Translations under genes and position numbers: made by a program
Assembly (NCBI GenBank): GCA_937942205.1
Contig: CALDFO010000307.1
Coordinates: 1-11,144, forward strand
DNA: 11,144 bases
Source of the DNA: an uncultured Alphaproteobacteria bacterium
Lineage (GTDB): Bacteria > Pseudomonadota > Alphaproteobacteria > Micropepsales > Micropepsaceae
Direction of reading: 5' to 3'
Shown: positions 6,513-11,144 of the stretch, in pieces
Layout of the letters: every line of letters begins with the position of its first letter
Numbering within the stretch: the first letter of the stretch is position 1
Notes under the pieces: generated by a model
What the model was told of the DNA's origin: nothing
The model's database searches: none
Seen by the model: only the letters and a program-made list of their open reading frames with translations

Positions 6513-7505
6513 TCCCTTCAAGGCGGAAACCAGGCGGGTGAAGTCCGCTGGCCAGGGGCTTTCGAAACGCAGGCTCTTGTGCAGGCTAGGGTGCTGAAAC
6601 CCCAGCACAAAAGCGTGCAGGGCCTGGCGGGGAAAGTCCGCTGCCGCTGTAAACGCGGCGGCTTCCGCCTCGCTGCGGGGGCGGGGGGCGGTGCGGGCGC
6701 GGCCATATTGGGGGTCGCCGATCAAGGGATGGCCCAGATGGGTGAGGTGGACGCGGATCTGGTGGGTGCGGCCCGTCTCCAGGCGGCATTCGATCAGCGA
6801 GGCGACGGGCCGGGAGACCGGGCCGAAACTTTCCAGCACGCGATAGCGGGTGCGCGCCGTCTTGCCGCCCGCGCGCAGCACCGCCATGCGCTTGCGGTCG
6901 AATGGACTGCGCCCGATCTGGCTTTCGATCAGGCCGGAAGCGTCGCGCGGCGCCCCCCAGACCACCGCGTTATAGGCGCGTTCGATGGTGTGGTTGGCGA
7001 ACTGCTTGGCCAGCGAGGCCATCGCCCGCTCGGTCTTGGCCGCCACCAGCAGGCCCGACGTGTCCTTGTCCAGCCGGTGCACGATGCCGGGCCGCGCCTC
7101 GCCGCCGATCGCCAGCGCCGCCTCGCCGCAATGGGCGATCAGGGCGTTGACCAGCGTGCCGTCGGGATTGCCCGCCGCCGGATGCACCACCAGCCCGGCG
7201 GGCTTGTCGATCACGATCAGGTCTTTATCCTCGTAAACGACGGTCAGCGGAATATCCTGGCCTTGCGGGCGCGCGGGCGCCGCCTTGGGCACCACCAGGT
7301 CATAATCCTCGCCCGGTTTGACCCGGTGATTGGCGTCTTTTATCGTCCGCCCGCCTGTCGAAACCGCGCCGCCTTCCAGCAGTTGCTGGAGCCGCGAGCG
7401 GGAAAAATCGGGCAGGGCGGCGGCCAGGAAACGGTCCAGCCGCCAGCCCGCATGGCCATCGCCGCTGCGCGCCGTGCGTTTCTGATCTTCGGGGGAGGAA
7501 TCCAT
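6498..7505 (-). CDS. rluD: 23S rRNA pseudouridine synthase, RluD/RluA family
   Basis: The protein belongs to the RluA family, which isomerises uridine to pseudouridine in RNA; RluD acts on helix 69 of 23S rRNA. An S4 RNA-binding domain spans about residues 18-66 (GWRLDRFLAAALPDFSRSRL). The catalytic domain spans about 85-310, with the HRLDKDTSGLLV motif giving catalytic Asp146, plus LETGRTHQIRVHL and GHPLIGDPQYG. In-frame ATGs exist at 7529, 7514 and 7505, none with a good ribosome binding site. I chose 7505 (335 residues) because it best matches where homologues begin and minimises overlap with the divergent gene at 7504. It is immediately upstream of rpoH on the same strand. The exact target site cannot be read from sequence; RluD is the likeliest subtype. 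Confidence 0.9.
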   Translation of the reverse strand: MDSSPEDQKRTARSGDGHAGWRLDRFLAAALPDFSRSRLQQLLEGGAVSTGGRTIKDANHRVKPGEDYDLVVPKAAPARPQGQDIPLTVVYEDKDLIVIDKPAGLVVHPAAGNPDGTLVNALIAHCGEAALAIGGEARPGIVHRLDKDTSGLLVAAKTERAMASLAKQFANHTIERAYNAVVWGAPRDASGLIESQIGRSPFDRKRMAVLRAGGKTARTRYRVLESFGPVSRPVASLIECRLETGRTHQIRVHLTHLGHPLIGDPQYGRARTAPRPRSEAEAAAFTAAADFPRQALHAFVLGFQHPSLHKSLRFESPWPADFTRLVSALKGLNSP

Positions 7506-7839
7506 GTCCGACATGCCGCCATCTGACATGGGACAGGCCGCCGCGCAAAGCCCCGGCTATTACGCCGCGCGCATGGCGGTGATCGTGCTGTCGGTCCTGA
7601 TCGTGGTGGCGCTGGCCGCGCTGGTGGTGGGACTGATCTATCGGTCCCGCACGGCCCCCGATGCGGCCGCCCCGGCCACACAGGCCGACTACAGCCTGCC
7701 GCGCAATGCCGAGATCGTGGCGATGCAGAGCCAGCCCCAGCGCGTGATTCTGCATCTGGAGACGCCGGAGGGTGCCGAGATCGTGATCCTGGACAGCGGC
7801 ACCGGCCGCCTGGTGCGCCGGATACGGACGGCCCCGTGA
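7504..7839 (+). CDS. Small single-pass membrane protein (DUF6476-like)
   Basis: The 111-residue protein has a short polar N-terminus, one strong membrane helix at about 24-46 (MAVIVLSVLIVVALAALVVG), and a C-terminal domain of about 60 residues. That domain contains RNAEIVAMQSQPQRVILHLE and ends with a short beta-like stretch (IVILDSGTGRLVRRI). It resembles small alphaproteobacterial proteins (DUF6476) found next to rluD; I cannot assign a function. GGAGG five bases before the ATG supports the start. The start codon overlaps the chosen rluD start on the other strand in a shared CATG. Its TGA overlaps the GTG of the next gene, so the two are translationally coupled. Confidence 0.75.
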   Translation: MSDMPPSDMGQAAAQSPGYYAARMAVIVLSVLIVVALAALVVGLIYRSRTAPDAAAPATQADYSLPRNAEIVAMQSQPQRVILHLETPEGAEIVILDSGTGRLVRRIRTAP

Positions 7840-8270
7840 CGTCGCATCCGACCTGGCGCGTGGCGCTGCCGCCCGTCCTGGCCGAACAGATATCGGCGCT
7901 GGCCCGGGCGGCCCATCCCGCCGAATGCTGCGGCCTTCTGGAAGGTGTCCGCGCGGGCGATGTGATCGGTGTCGCGGCGCTGCATCCGGTGCGCAACCGG
8001 GCGGGCCAGCCGGACCGTTTTGACATGGACCCGCGCGACCAGTTCGCCGCCCAGAAGGCGGCGCGCGCCAATGGCCGCGCCATCATCGGTTGCTATCACT
8101 CCCACCCGGACGGCGAGGCCCGTCCCTCCGCCCACGACCTGGCGGGGGCGGGCGAGGCGGATTTCCTCTGGCTGATCGCGGCGGGGGATGCGCTGAACGC
8201 CTTTGTCTATCGCGACGGCGGTTTCCGGGAGGTCATCACCGGCGCGGACTGGGTGACGTCGTCGGAATAG
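7836..8270 (+). CDS. JAMM/MPN-domain metalloprotease (M67 family)
   Basis: The 144-residue protein is essentially one JAB1/MPN domain. The full JAMM zinc signature is present: Glu30 in HPAECCGLLEG, then His88-Ser-His90, Ser98 and Asp101 in the spacing H-x-H-x7-S-x2-D (within YHSHPDGEARPSAHD). These proteins are zinc isopeptidases or peptidases. Bacterial relatives cleave C-terminal extensions from ubiquitin-like sulfur carrier proteins, but many stand-alone members have no known substrate. No ThiS/MoaD-like partner or E1-like gene lies nearby. It starts at a GTG overlapping the upstream TGA (GTGA). Its last 64 bp overlap the DUF6894-like gene on the opposite strand. Confidence 0.88.
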   Translation: MTSHPTWRVALPPVLAEQISALARAAHPAECCGLLEGVRAGDVIGVAALHPVRNRAGQPDRFDMDPRDQFAAQKAARANGRAIIGCYHSHPDGEARPSAHDLAGAGEADFLWLIAAGDALNAFVYRDGGFREVITGADWVTSSE

Positions 8271-8518
8271 CTCCGCAGCCGCCCATGCTGGAACAGCACC
8301 TCATGGGCGGTCACCACATCCACCACATGGCCGGTCTCGTCGGCGATCTCGATCTGGCGGTTGTTCAGGGCGCCGCCATGCAGCAGCCTTTCCCCCAGGA
8401 TTGCGCGGTTGGCGTTGGCGGCCCCCCGCCGCGCCGCCTCGGCGTCCGGCAGGGTCTGCCCCTCGATATCGCGGCTGAGGTCGCCGCCTTCGCGGACATG
8501 GAAGAAATAACGGGGCAT
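8207..8518 (-). CDS. DUF6894-like small protein of unknown function
   Basis: The 103-residue protein begins MPRYFFHVREGGDLSRDIEG, followed by LPDAEAARRGAANANRAIL and the strand IEIADETGHVVDVVTAHE (about 56-73). This is the pattern of the DUF6894 family common in rhizobial and related alphaproteobacteria, which has no assigned function. The similarity ends near residue 75. The last roughly 25 residues lie largely in the overlap with the JAMM gene and look like a poorly conserved tail. No strong ribosome binding site precedes the ATG. An EcfG-like promoter lies about 34 bp upstream, suggesting a role under stress, which is inference. Confidence 0.72.
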   Translation of the reverse strand: MPRYFFHVREGGDLSRDIEGQTLPDAEAARRGAANANRAILGERLLHGGALNNRQIEIADETGHVVDVVTAHEVLFQHGRLRSYSDDVTQSAPVMTSRKPPSR

Positions 8519-8551
8519 GGCTTTGGCGTTGCTGGACTATTCACTCTCCGT

Positions 8552-8576
8552 AACACGCCAGACCTGCCCCCGTTCC
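8552..8576 (-). promoter_or_regulatory. Candidate EcfG-type promoter for the DUF6894-like gene
   Basis: On the minus strand GGAAC (complement of 8572-8576) is followed by 16 bp and TGTT (complement of 8552-8555). This agrees with the EcfG consensus (GGAAC, 16-17 bp, cGTT) except for the less conserved C. It ends 33 bp before the ATG at 8518, much like the promoter at 4910-4935. Confidence 0.45.
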
Positions 8577-8589
8577 GGTCCCGTTTTGT

Positions 8590-8630
8590 GCCGGAAACAA
8601 AGAAAGCCGGGAACCTTGCGGGTTCCCGGC
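8590..8630 (-). terminator. Strong hairpin terminator upstream of tRNA-Glu
   Basis: GCCGGGAACC (8606-8615) and GGTTCCCGGC (8621-8630) form a perfect 10-bp stem around a TTGCG loop. On the minus strand it is followed by TTTCTTTGTTT, the shape of an intrinsic terminator for transcription arriving from the right. On the plus strand only CCCCTTT follows, so it may act weakly for the plus-strand genes ending at 8270. Confidence 0.65.
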
Positions 8631-8645
8631 CCCTTTGGCTATAAG
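8616..8645 (+). promoter_or_regulatory. Candidate promoter of tRNA-Glu
   Basis: TATAAG at 8640-8645 lies 17 bp before the tRNA, where a -10 box is expected. TTGCGG at 8616-8621, 18 bp further upstream, is a possible -35 box; it coincides with the loop and first stem base of the terminator hairpin. The -10 is more convincing than the -35. Confidence 0.5.
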
Positions 8646-8662
8646 CGCGGCTCCCGCGCGAT

Positions 8663-8737
8663 GCTCCCATCGTCTAGCGGTTAGGACGCGGCCCTCTCAA
8701 GGCTGAAACCGGGGTTCGATTCCCCGTGGGAGCGCCA
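8663..8737 (+). tRNA. tRNA-Glu (anticodon CTC)
   Basis: A full cloverleaf can be folded. The 7-bp acceptor stem is GCTCCCA (8663-8669) with TGGGAGC (8727-8733). The anticodon stem is CGGCC/GGCTG with loop CTCTCAA, placing anticodon CTC at 8696-8698. The T arm is CCGGGGTTCGATTCCCCG. The discriminator base is G8734, and CCA is encoded at 8735-8737. It reads GAG codons. Confidence 0.96.
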
Positions 8738-8741
8738 CCGA

Positions 8742-8758
8742 GGACCGCACAGCGGTCC
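8742..8758 (+). repeat. Hairpin just after tRNA-Glu
   Basis: GGACCGC and GCGGTCC form a perfect 7-bp stem around ACA, starting 5 bp after the tRNA CCA. It could help end or trim the tRNA transcript. No T-run follows, so a standard intrinsic terminator is not supported. Confidence 0.35.
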
Positions 8759-8827
8759 GAGTGGGCCGCCAGCCGATATTCCGAGCGCAGCGCGTTTAGA
8801 AAAACTGCGCGCCACCACCGGCCGTTT

Positions 8828-9019
8828 TCAGGCGGCGGCGCCCACCACCCACAGCCACCAGGCGGCATAGCCGAACCAGGCCGCCAGCACGCCCGCCAGC
8901 AGGGCTTGCAGCAAGTCCCAGCGGTCGCGCCGCGCCGCATATTCGCGCAGCGAAATCGGCACGCCCAAGGTCAGGATCAGGGCGACGAACAGCAGAGTCA
9001 GGGTGATGGCCAGCAGCAT
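8828..9019 (-). CDS. Small two-helix membrane protein, unknown
   Basis: The 63-residue product has two hydrophobic stretches, about residues 2-22 and 38-60 (rich in Leu, Ala and Trp). They are joined by a charged loop (SLREYAARRDRWDLLQ), so it is probably an inner-membrane hairpin protein. I recognise no family. The start is well supported: AGAGG lies 8 nt before the ATG and runs into the TAA of the upstream gene, so the two are closely coupled (5 bp between stop and start). The gene ends about 90 bp before tRNA-Glu on the opposite strand. Confidence 0.6.
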   Translation of the reverse strand: MLLAITLTLLFVALILTLGVPISLREYAARRDRWDLLQALLAGVLAAWFGYAAWWLWVVGAAA

Positions 9020-9024
9020 CGCGG

Positions 9025-9450
9025 TTACCTCTTTTGCGGGTTCACGGTCACGGTCTGGAACGCGATCTTGCCGCCACGGATCACGAAGACGTCATATCCC
9101 GACACTTCCTTGGCGGTGCCCTTGAACTGCACCCAGCGCATCAGCGTGGTGTCGGGGGCCAGCGTCTCGTAAGTGACCTGCATGGTCTTGTTGCCGGGCA
9201 GGTTCTCCTTGCTGGTCAGCGCCGTGAACAGTTTGCGCGTGTCCTTGCCGATGAAGACGCCATTGGGCGAGAACAGGCCCGCGGGCGTCACCACCACGGC
9301 ATCGGGGGCATAGTCGGCCAGCACCTCCTGCAGATTGCCGGTCTTCATGTGGGTCACATGATGATCCAGCACCTTGCTGGCCTGCGCCAGCGCCGGAAGC
9401 GGCAGCAGCATCAGCCCCGACACGCAGGCCGCCTGCAGAATCCTCGACAT
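9025..9450 (-). CDS. Secreted NTF2/SnoaL-like protein
   Basis: The 141-residue protein starts with a signal peptide (residues 1 to about 22-24, hydrophobic core CVSGLMLLPLPALA, likely cut after an Ala). The remainder resembles the small alpha-plus-beta SnoaL/NTF2-like fold. It has a helix with HHVTHMKTGNLQEVLADYAP, strands AVVVTPAGLFSPNGVFIGKD and RWVQFKGTAKEVSGYDVFVI, and a final strand GGKIAFQTVTV. Many such exported proteins have no known ligand. An ATG 12 bases further upstream (9462) is possible, but GGGGAA lies before the ATG at 9450 and nothing useful lies before the other. The role is unknown, and SnoaL-like is a fold-level call only. Confidence 0.72.
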   Translation of the reverse strand: MSRILQAACVSGLMLLPLPALAQASKVLDHHVTHMKTGNLQEVLADYAPDAVVVTPAGLFSPNGVFIGKDTRKLFTALTSKENLPGNKTMQVTYETLAPDTTLMRWVQFKGTAKEVSGYDVFVIRGGKIAFQTVTVNPQKR

Positions 9451-9477
9451 CGCGTTCCCCATCTGAATTGGGCCGCA

Positions 9478-9506
9478 AGGCTAGTGCAGGCCGCGCCGGC
9501 TGACAA
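9478..9506 (-). promoter_or_regulatory. Candidate promoter for the SnoaL-like gene
   Basis: TTGTCA (complement of 9501-9506) is followed by 17 bp and TAGCCT (complement of 9478-9483). It begins just after the stop of the upstream hypothetical gene. It would give a short leader containing the GGGGAA site. The -35 is strong and the -10 is weak. Confidence 0.35.
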
Positions 9507-9950
9507 TCAGTGGCGGCGCAGGCTCCAGCGTTCTTCTTCCGGGCTGCGCCGGGGTGGCCGGGCGGCGCGGAAGACGATCACCGGCTTGGCCGCGCCCCAC
9601 AATCCGTCGCCCACCGCGGCGCGCATCGCCCGAAGCCAGACCAGGTCGGCATGGTCGCGCCGCCCCGCCGCCAGCCGGTCGGCGATCTCATGGAAATGGC
9701 GGGCGGAGGCGGCATAGGCAAAGGGCAGGCGGCGGGCCACCATGCGCAACAGCTCGGCCGCGCCCAGGACGCTGGTGGGCACGGTCTGGAAGAATTCGCG
9801 GTGCAGGCTTTTGAGCGCGGTCAGGATGCCGTTCATGGCGTCGCCATTTTCCCGGCAGTGATCGGCCTCGTACTTCTTCATCGCGCCGTGCAGGGCGCGT
9901 TCGGTCGTGCGCAGTTCCTCGGCCAGCACGACCACGGGATCCATGTCCAT
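9507..9950 (-). CDS. Hypothetical helical protein
   Basis: The 147-residue product is predominantly helical, with runs such as VVVLAEELRTTERALHGAMK, GILTALKSLHREFF and ARHFHEIADRLAAGRRDHAD. It ends in a basic tail (RPPRRSPEEERWSLRRH). There is no signal peptide, membrane segment or recognised motif. The frame continues upstream to an ATG at 10052, but that extension has unusual composition and covers a probable promoter. I prefer the ATG at 9950, which has AGGT 8 nt upstream. It may be co-transcribed with the SnoaL-like gene 56 bp downstream. Confidence 0.6.
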   Translation of the reverse strand: MDMDPVVVLAEELRTTERALHGAMKKYEADHCRENGDAMNGILTALKSLHREFFQTVPTSVLGAAELLRMVARRLPFAYAASARHFHEIADRLAAGRRDHADLVWLRAMRAAVGDGLWGAAKPVIVFRAARPPRRSPEEERWSLRRH

Positions 9951-9982
9951 CGGGGCACCTGTCGTTAACAAATCGCCCGCGA

Positions 9983-10010
9983 ACGATAGGTGTGCGATCC
10001 CCGCAAGCAA
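9983..10010 (-). promoter_or_regulatory. Candidate promoter of the hypothetical gene at 9507-9950
   Basis: TTGCTT (complement of 10005-10010) is followed by 16 bp and TATCGT (complement of 9983-9988). Its spacer and -10 overlap the left arm of the 13-bp inverted repeat. This is a moderate consensus match only. Confidence 0.35.
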
Positions 10011-10049
10011 TCGTAAACCTTCAAAATGCCGAGTTACGCACACCCATCG
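9984..10049. repeat. 13-bp inverted repeat between divergent genes (possible operator pair)
   Basis: CGATAGGTGTGCG at 9984-9996 and CGCACACCCATCG at 10037-10049 are inverted copies with one mismatch in 13 bp, with centres 53 bp apart (about five helical turns). Read in the direction of each gene, CGCACACCYATCG lies over the spacer and -10 of the candidate minus-strand promoter and just before a TAAAAT (10052-10057) on the plus strand. This layout suggests one regulator acting on both genes. Confidence 0.5.
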
Positions 10050-10095
10050 CATAAAATTTGAATCAACTCGCCGAACGGTTTTCAGGATGTTTGCG

Positions 10096-10120
10096 CCGCC
10101 CGGTTTGAAACACCGGGCGG
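10096..10120 (+). repeat. Stable hairpin in the leader of the MFS gene
   Basis: CCGCCCGGT (10096-10104) and ACCGGGCGG (10112-10120) form a perfect 9-bp stem around TTGAAAC, ending 39 bp before the MFS ATG. No T-run follows on either strand, so a terminator is unlikely. It may be a leader structure or an operator dyad. Confidence 0.5.
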
Positions 10121-10159
10121 AACATGGTTGCCTGTGCCTTAACCACGAGGGGGAGCTGC

Positions 10160-11144
10160 ATGAGTCGCCGCTGGATCGTCCTGCTGCCGGTGATCTTCGT
10201 CACCTACAGTCTTGCCTATCTCGACCGCGCCAATTTCAGTTTCGGCGCGGCGGCGGGCATGGCGGCCGATCTGGGAATCACCGCGGCGCAGTCCTCGCTG
10301 CTGGGAGCGCTGTTCTTCCTGGGCTACTTCGCCTTCCAGATTCCGGGCGCCGCCTATGCCCAGAAATACAGCGTCAAGAAGCTGATCTTCGCCGGCCTGA
10401 TCGCCTGGGGGGCGCTGGCGGCCTCGATGGGGCTGATCTCGGACATCGACATGCTCTATGCCGCGCGCTTCCTGCTGGGCGTGGTGGAAAGCGCGGTGCT
10501 GCCCGCGCTGCTGATTCTGTTGTCGCGCTGGTTCACCCGCGCCGAGCGCGCCCGCGCCAACGCGGTGCTGATCCTGGGCAATCCCGCCACCATGCTGTGG
10601 ATGAGCGTGCTGTCGGGTTATCTGGCCGCCAATCACGGCTGGCGCGCCATGTTCGTGATCGAGGGCCTGCCGCCGATCCTCTGGGCCTTCGTCTGGTGGC
10701 GGCTGGTGCGCGACCGCCCCAGCGAGGCCGCCTGGCTCGACGCGCGCGAGCGCGCGGCGCTGGAAGCCAAGCTGGCCGAGGAGCAGCGCGGCATCGCGCC
10801 GGTGCGCAACTATTTCGCGGCCTTCAAGAGCCCGCGCGTCATCGCCCTGTCGGCGCAATATTTCCTGTGGAGCGTGGGGGTGTATGGCTTCGTCATCTGG
10901 CTGCCCTCGATCCTCAAGGCCGGCAGCGCCAGCATGGTGGAAGTGGGCTGGCTGTCCGCCGTGCCCTATGTCGCCGCCATCGCGGCGATGCTGCTGGCCT
11001 CCACCCTGTCGGACCGGCTGGGGCGGCGCAAGGCGACGGTCTGGCCCGCGCTGGCCGTGGCGGCGGTGGCCTTTTATGGCTCCTATGCCCTGGGCAGCAC
11101 GCATTTCTGGGCCAGCTTCGCCCTGCTGACGGTGGCGGGGGCGG
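10160..11144 (+). CDS. MFS transporter, anion:cation symporter-like (C-terminus outside the window)
   Basis: About 328 residues are present of a family that usually has 410-450. The N-terminus (YLDRANFSFGAAAGMAADLG, with Asp22-Arg23-Ala-Asn25) is typical of the anion:cation symporter family, which takes up organic acids such as hexuronates, sugar acids, tartrate or phthalate with protons. Following are helix pairs, the loop PSEAAWLDARERAALEAKLA between the two halves, and the DRLGRRK motif between helices of the second half. Around eight to nine membrane helices fall inside the window. GAGGGGGAG about 5 nt before the ATG is a strong ribosome binding site. The substrate cannot be told without downstream neighbours. 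The leader carries a stable hairpin and lies beside a possible operator pair. Confidence 0.88.
   Translation, partial: MSRRWIVLLPVIFVTYSLAYLDRANFSFGAAAGMAADLGITAAQSSLLGALFFLGYFAFQIPGAAYAQKYSVKKLIFAGLIAWGALAASMGLISDIDMLYAARFLLGVVESAVLPALLILLSRWFTRAERARANAVLILGNPATMLWMSVLSGYLAANHGWRAMFVIEGLPPILWAFVWWRLVRDRPSEAAWLDARERAALEAKLAEEQRGIAPVRNYFAAFKSPRVIALSAQYFLWSVGVYGFVIWLPSILKAGSASMVEVGWLSAVPYVAAIAAMLLASTLSDRLGRRKATVWPALAVAAVAFYGSYALGSTHFWASFALLTVAGA

Noticed and set aside
6579..7526. A 315-codon plus-strand frame opposite rluD
   Set aside because: It is a shadow of rluD; the catalytic motif and S4 domain are on the minus strand.
8785..8812. Imperfect hairpin with GTTT/AAAC and GCGC/GCGC arms downstream of the small membrane-protein gene
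   Set aside because: The stem needs a bulge and no T-run follows it on the minus strand. The hairpin at 8606-8630 is a better terminator.
8674..8940. An 88-codon minus-strand frame running through the tRNA gene
   Set aside because: Its end (GNRTPVSALRG) is the antisense translation of a tRNA T-arm and anticodon region, a well-known false prediction. It also covers the better-supported 63-residue gene in another frame.
10109..10145. GGAAC before the MFS gene as a possible third EcfG promoter
   Set aside because: No GTT lies 16-17 bp downstream, and the GGAAC overlaps the arm of the leader hairpin.
10139..11104. A 321-codon minus-strand frame opposite the MFS transporter
   Set aside because: It is antisense to a clear transporter, has Gln/His/Arg/Gly-rich composition and no recognisable domain.

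Overview
The window looks like a chromosomal segment of a high-GC alphaproteobacterium. The sequence supports this through a hopanoid-type RND transporter (HpnN-like), an alphaproteobacterial-style serC leader RNA, two promoters resembling sites of the general stress sigma factor EcfG, an RpoH sigma-32 gene next to rluD with a DUF6476-like/JAMM gene pair, and proteins resembling DUF3775 and DUF6894. No insertion sequence, phage gene or CRISPR array was seen. Both ends cut through a gene. Genus cannot be settled from the sequence alone.

Layout. Positions 1-567 (minus) hold the N-terminal part of an HpnN-like transporter. A free-standing AroQ chorismate mutase (693-977, plus) diverges from it. 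A composite palindromic repeat (about 981-1222) fills the gap before the convergent serine operon. That operon runs on the minus strand as serC (3644-4798), an sseB-family gene (2853-3614) and serA (1239-2831). It has a clear sigma-70-type promoter and a two-hairpin leader whose second hairpin covers the serC ribosome binding site. SerA and SerC catalyse the first two steps from 3-phosphoglycerate to serine. The SseB-like protein between them belongs to a family named for serine sensitivity.

Diverging from serC is a DUF3775 gene (4969-5484, plus) behind a GGAAC-N17-CGTT promoter. Convergent to it is rpoH (5507-6394, minus), with a structured leader and a 10-codon leader ORF. Next comes rluD (6498-7505, minus). 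Head to head with rluD, start codons overlapping, is a plus-strand pair: a single-pass membrane protein (7504-7839) and a JAMM metalloprotease (7836-8270), coupled by GTGA. A DUF6894-like gene (8207-8518, minus) overlaps the JAMM gene tail to tail and has a second EcfG-like promoter.

The right part holds tRNA-Glu(CTC) (8663-8737) behind a strong hairpin. It then has a minus-strand cluster of a helical hypothetical protein (9507-9950), a secreted NTF2/SnoaL-like protein (9025-9450) and a two-helix membrane peptide (8828-9019). Last is the start of an MFS transporter of the anion:cation symporter type (10160 to the end). The gap between the hypothetical gene and the transporter carries a 13-bp inverted repeat with one copy in each candidate divergent promoter. 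No single new system dominates. The most unusual items are the composite repeat, the sseB insertion in the serine operon, the stress-type promoters on uncharacterised genes, and the rpoH leader.
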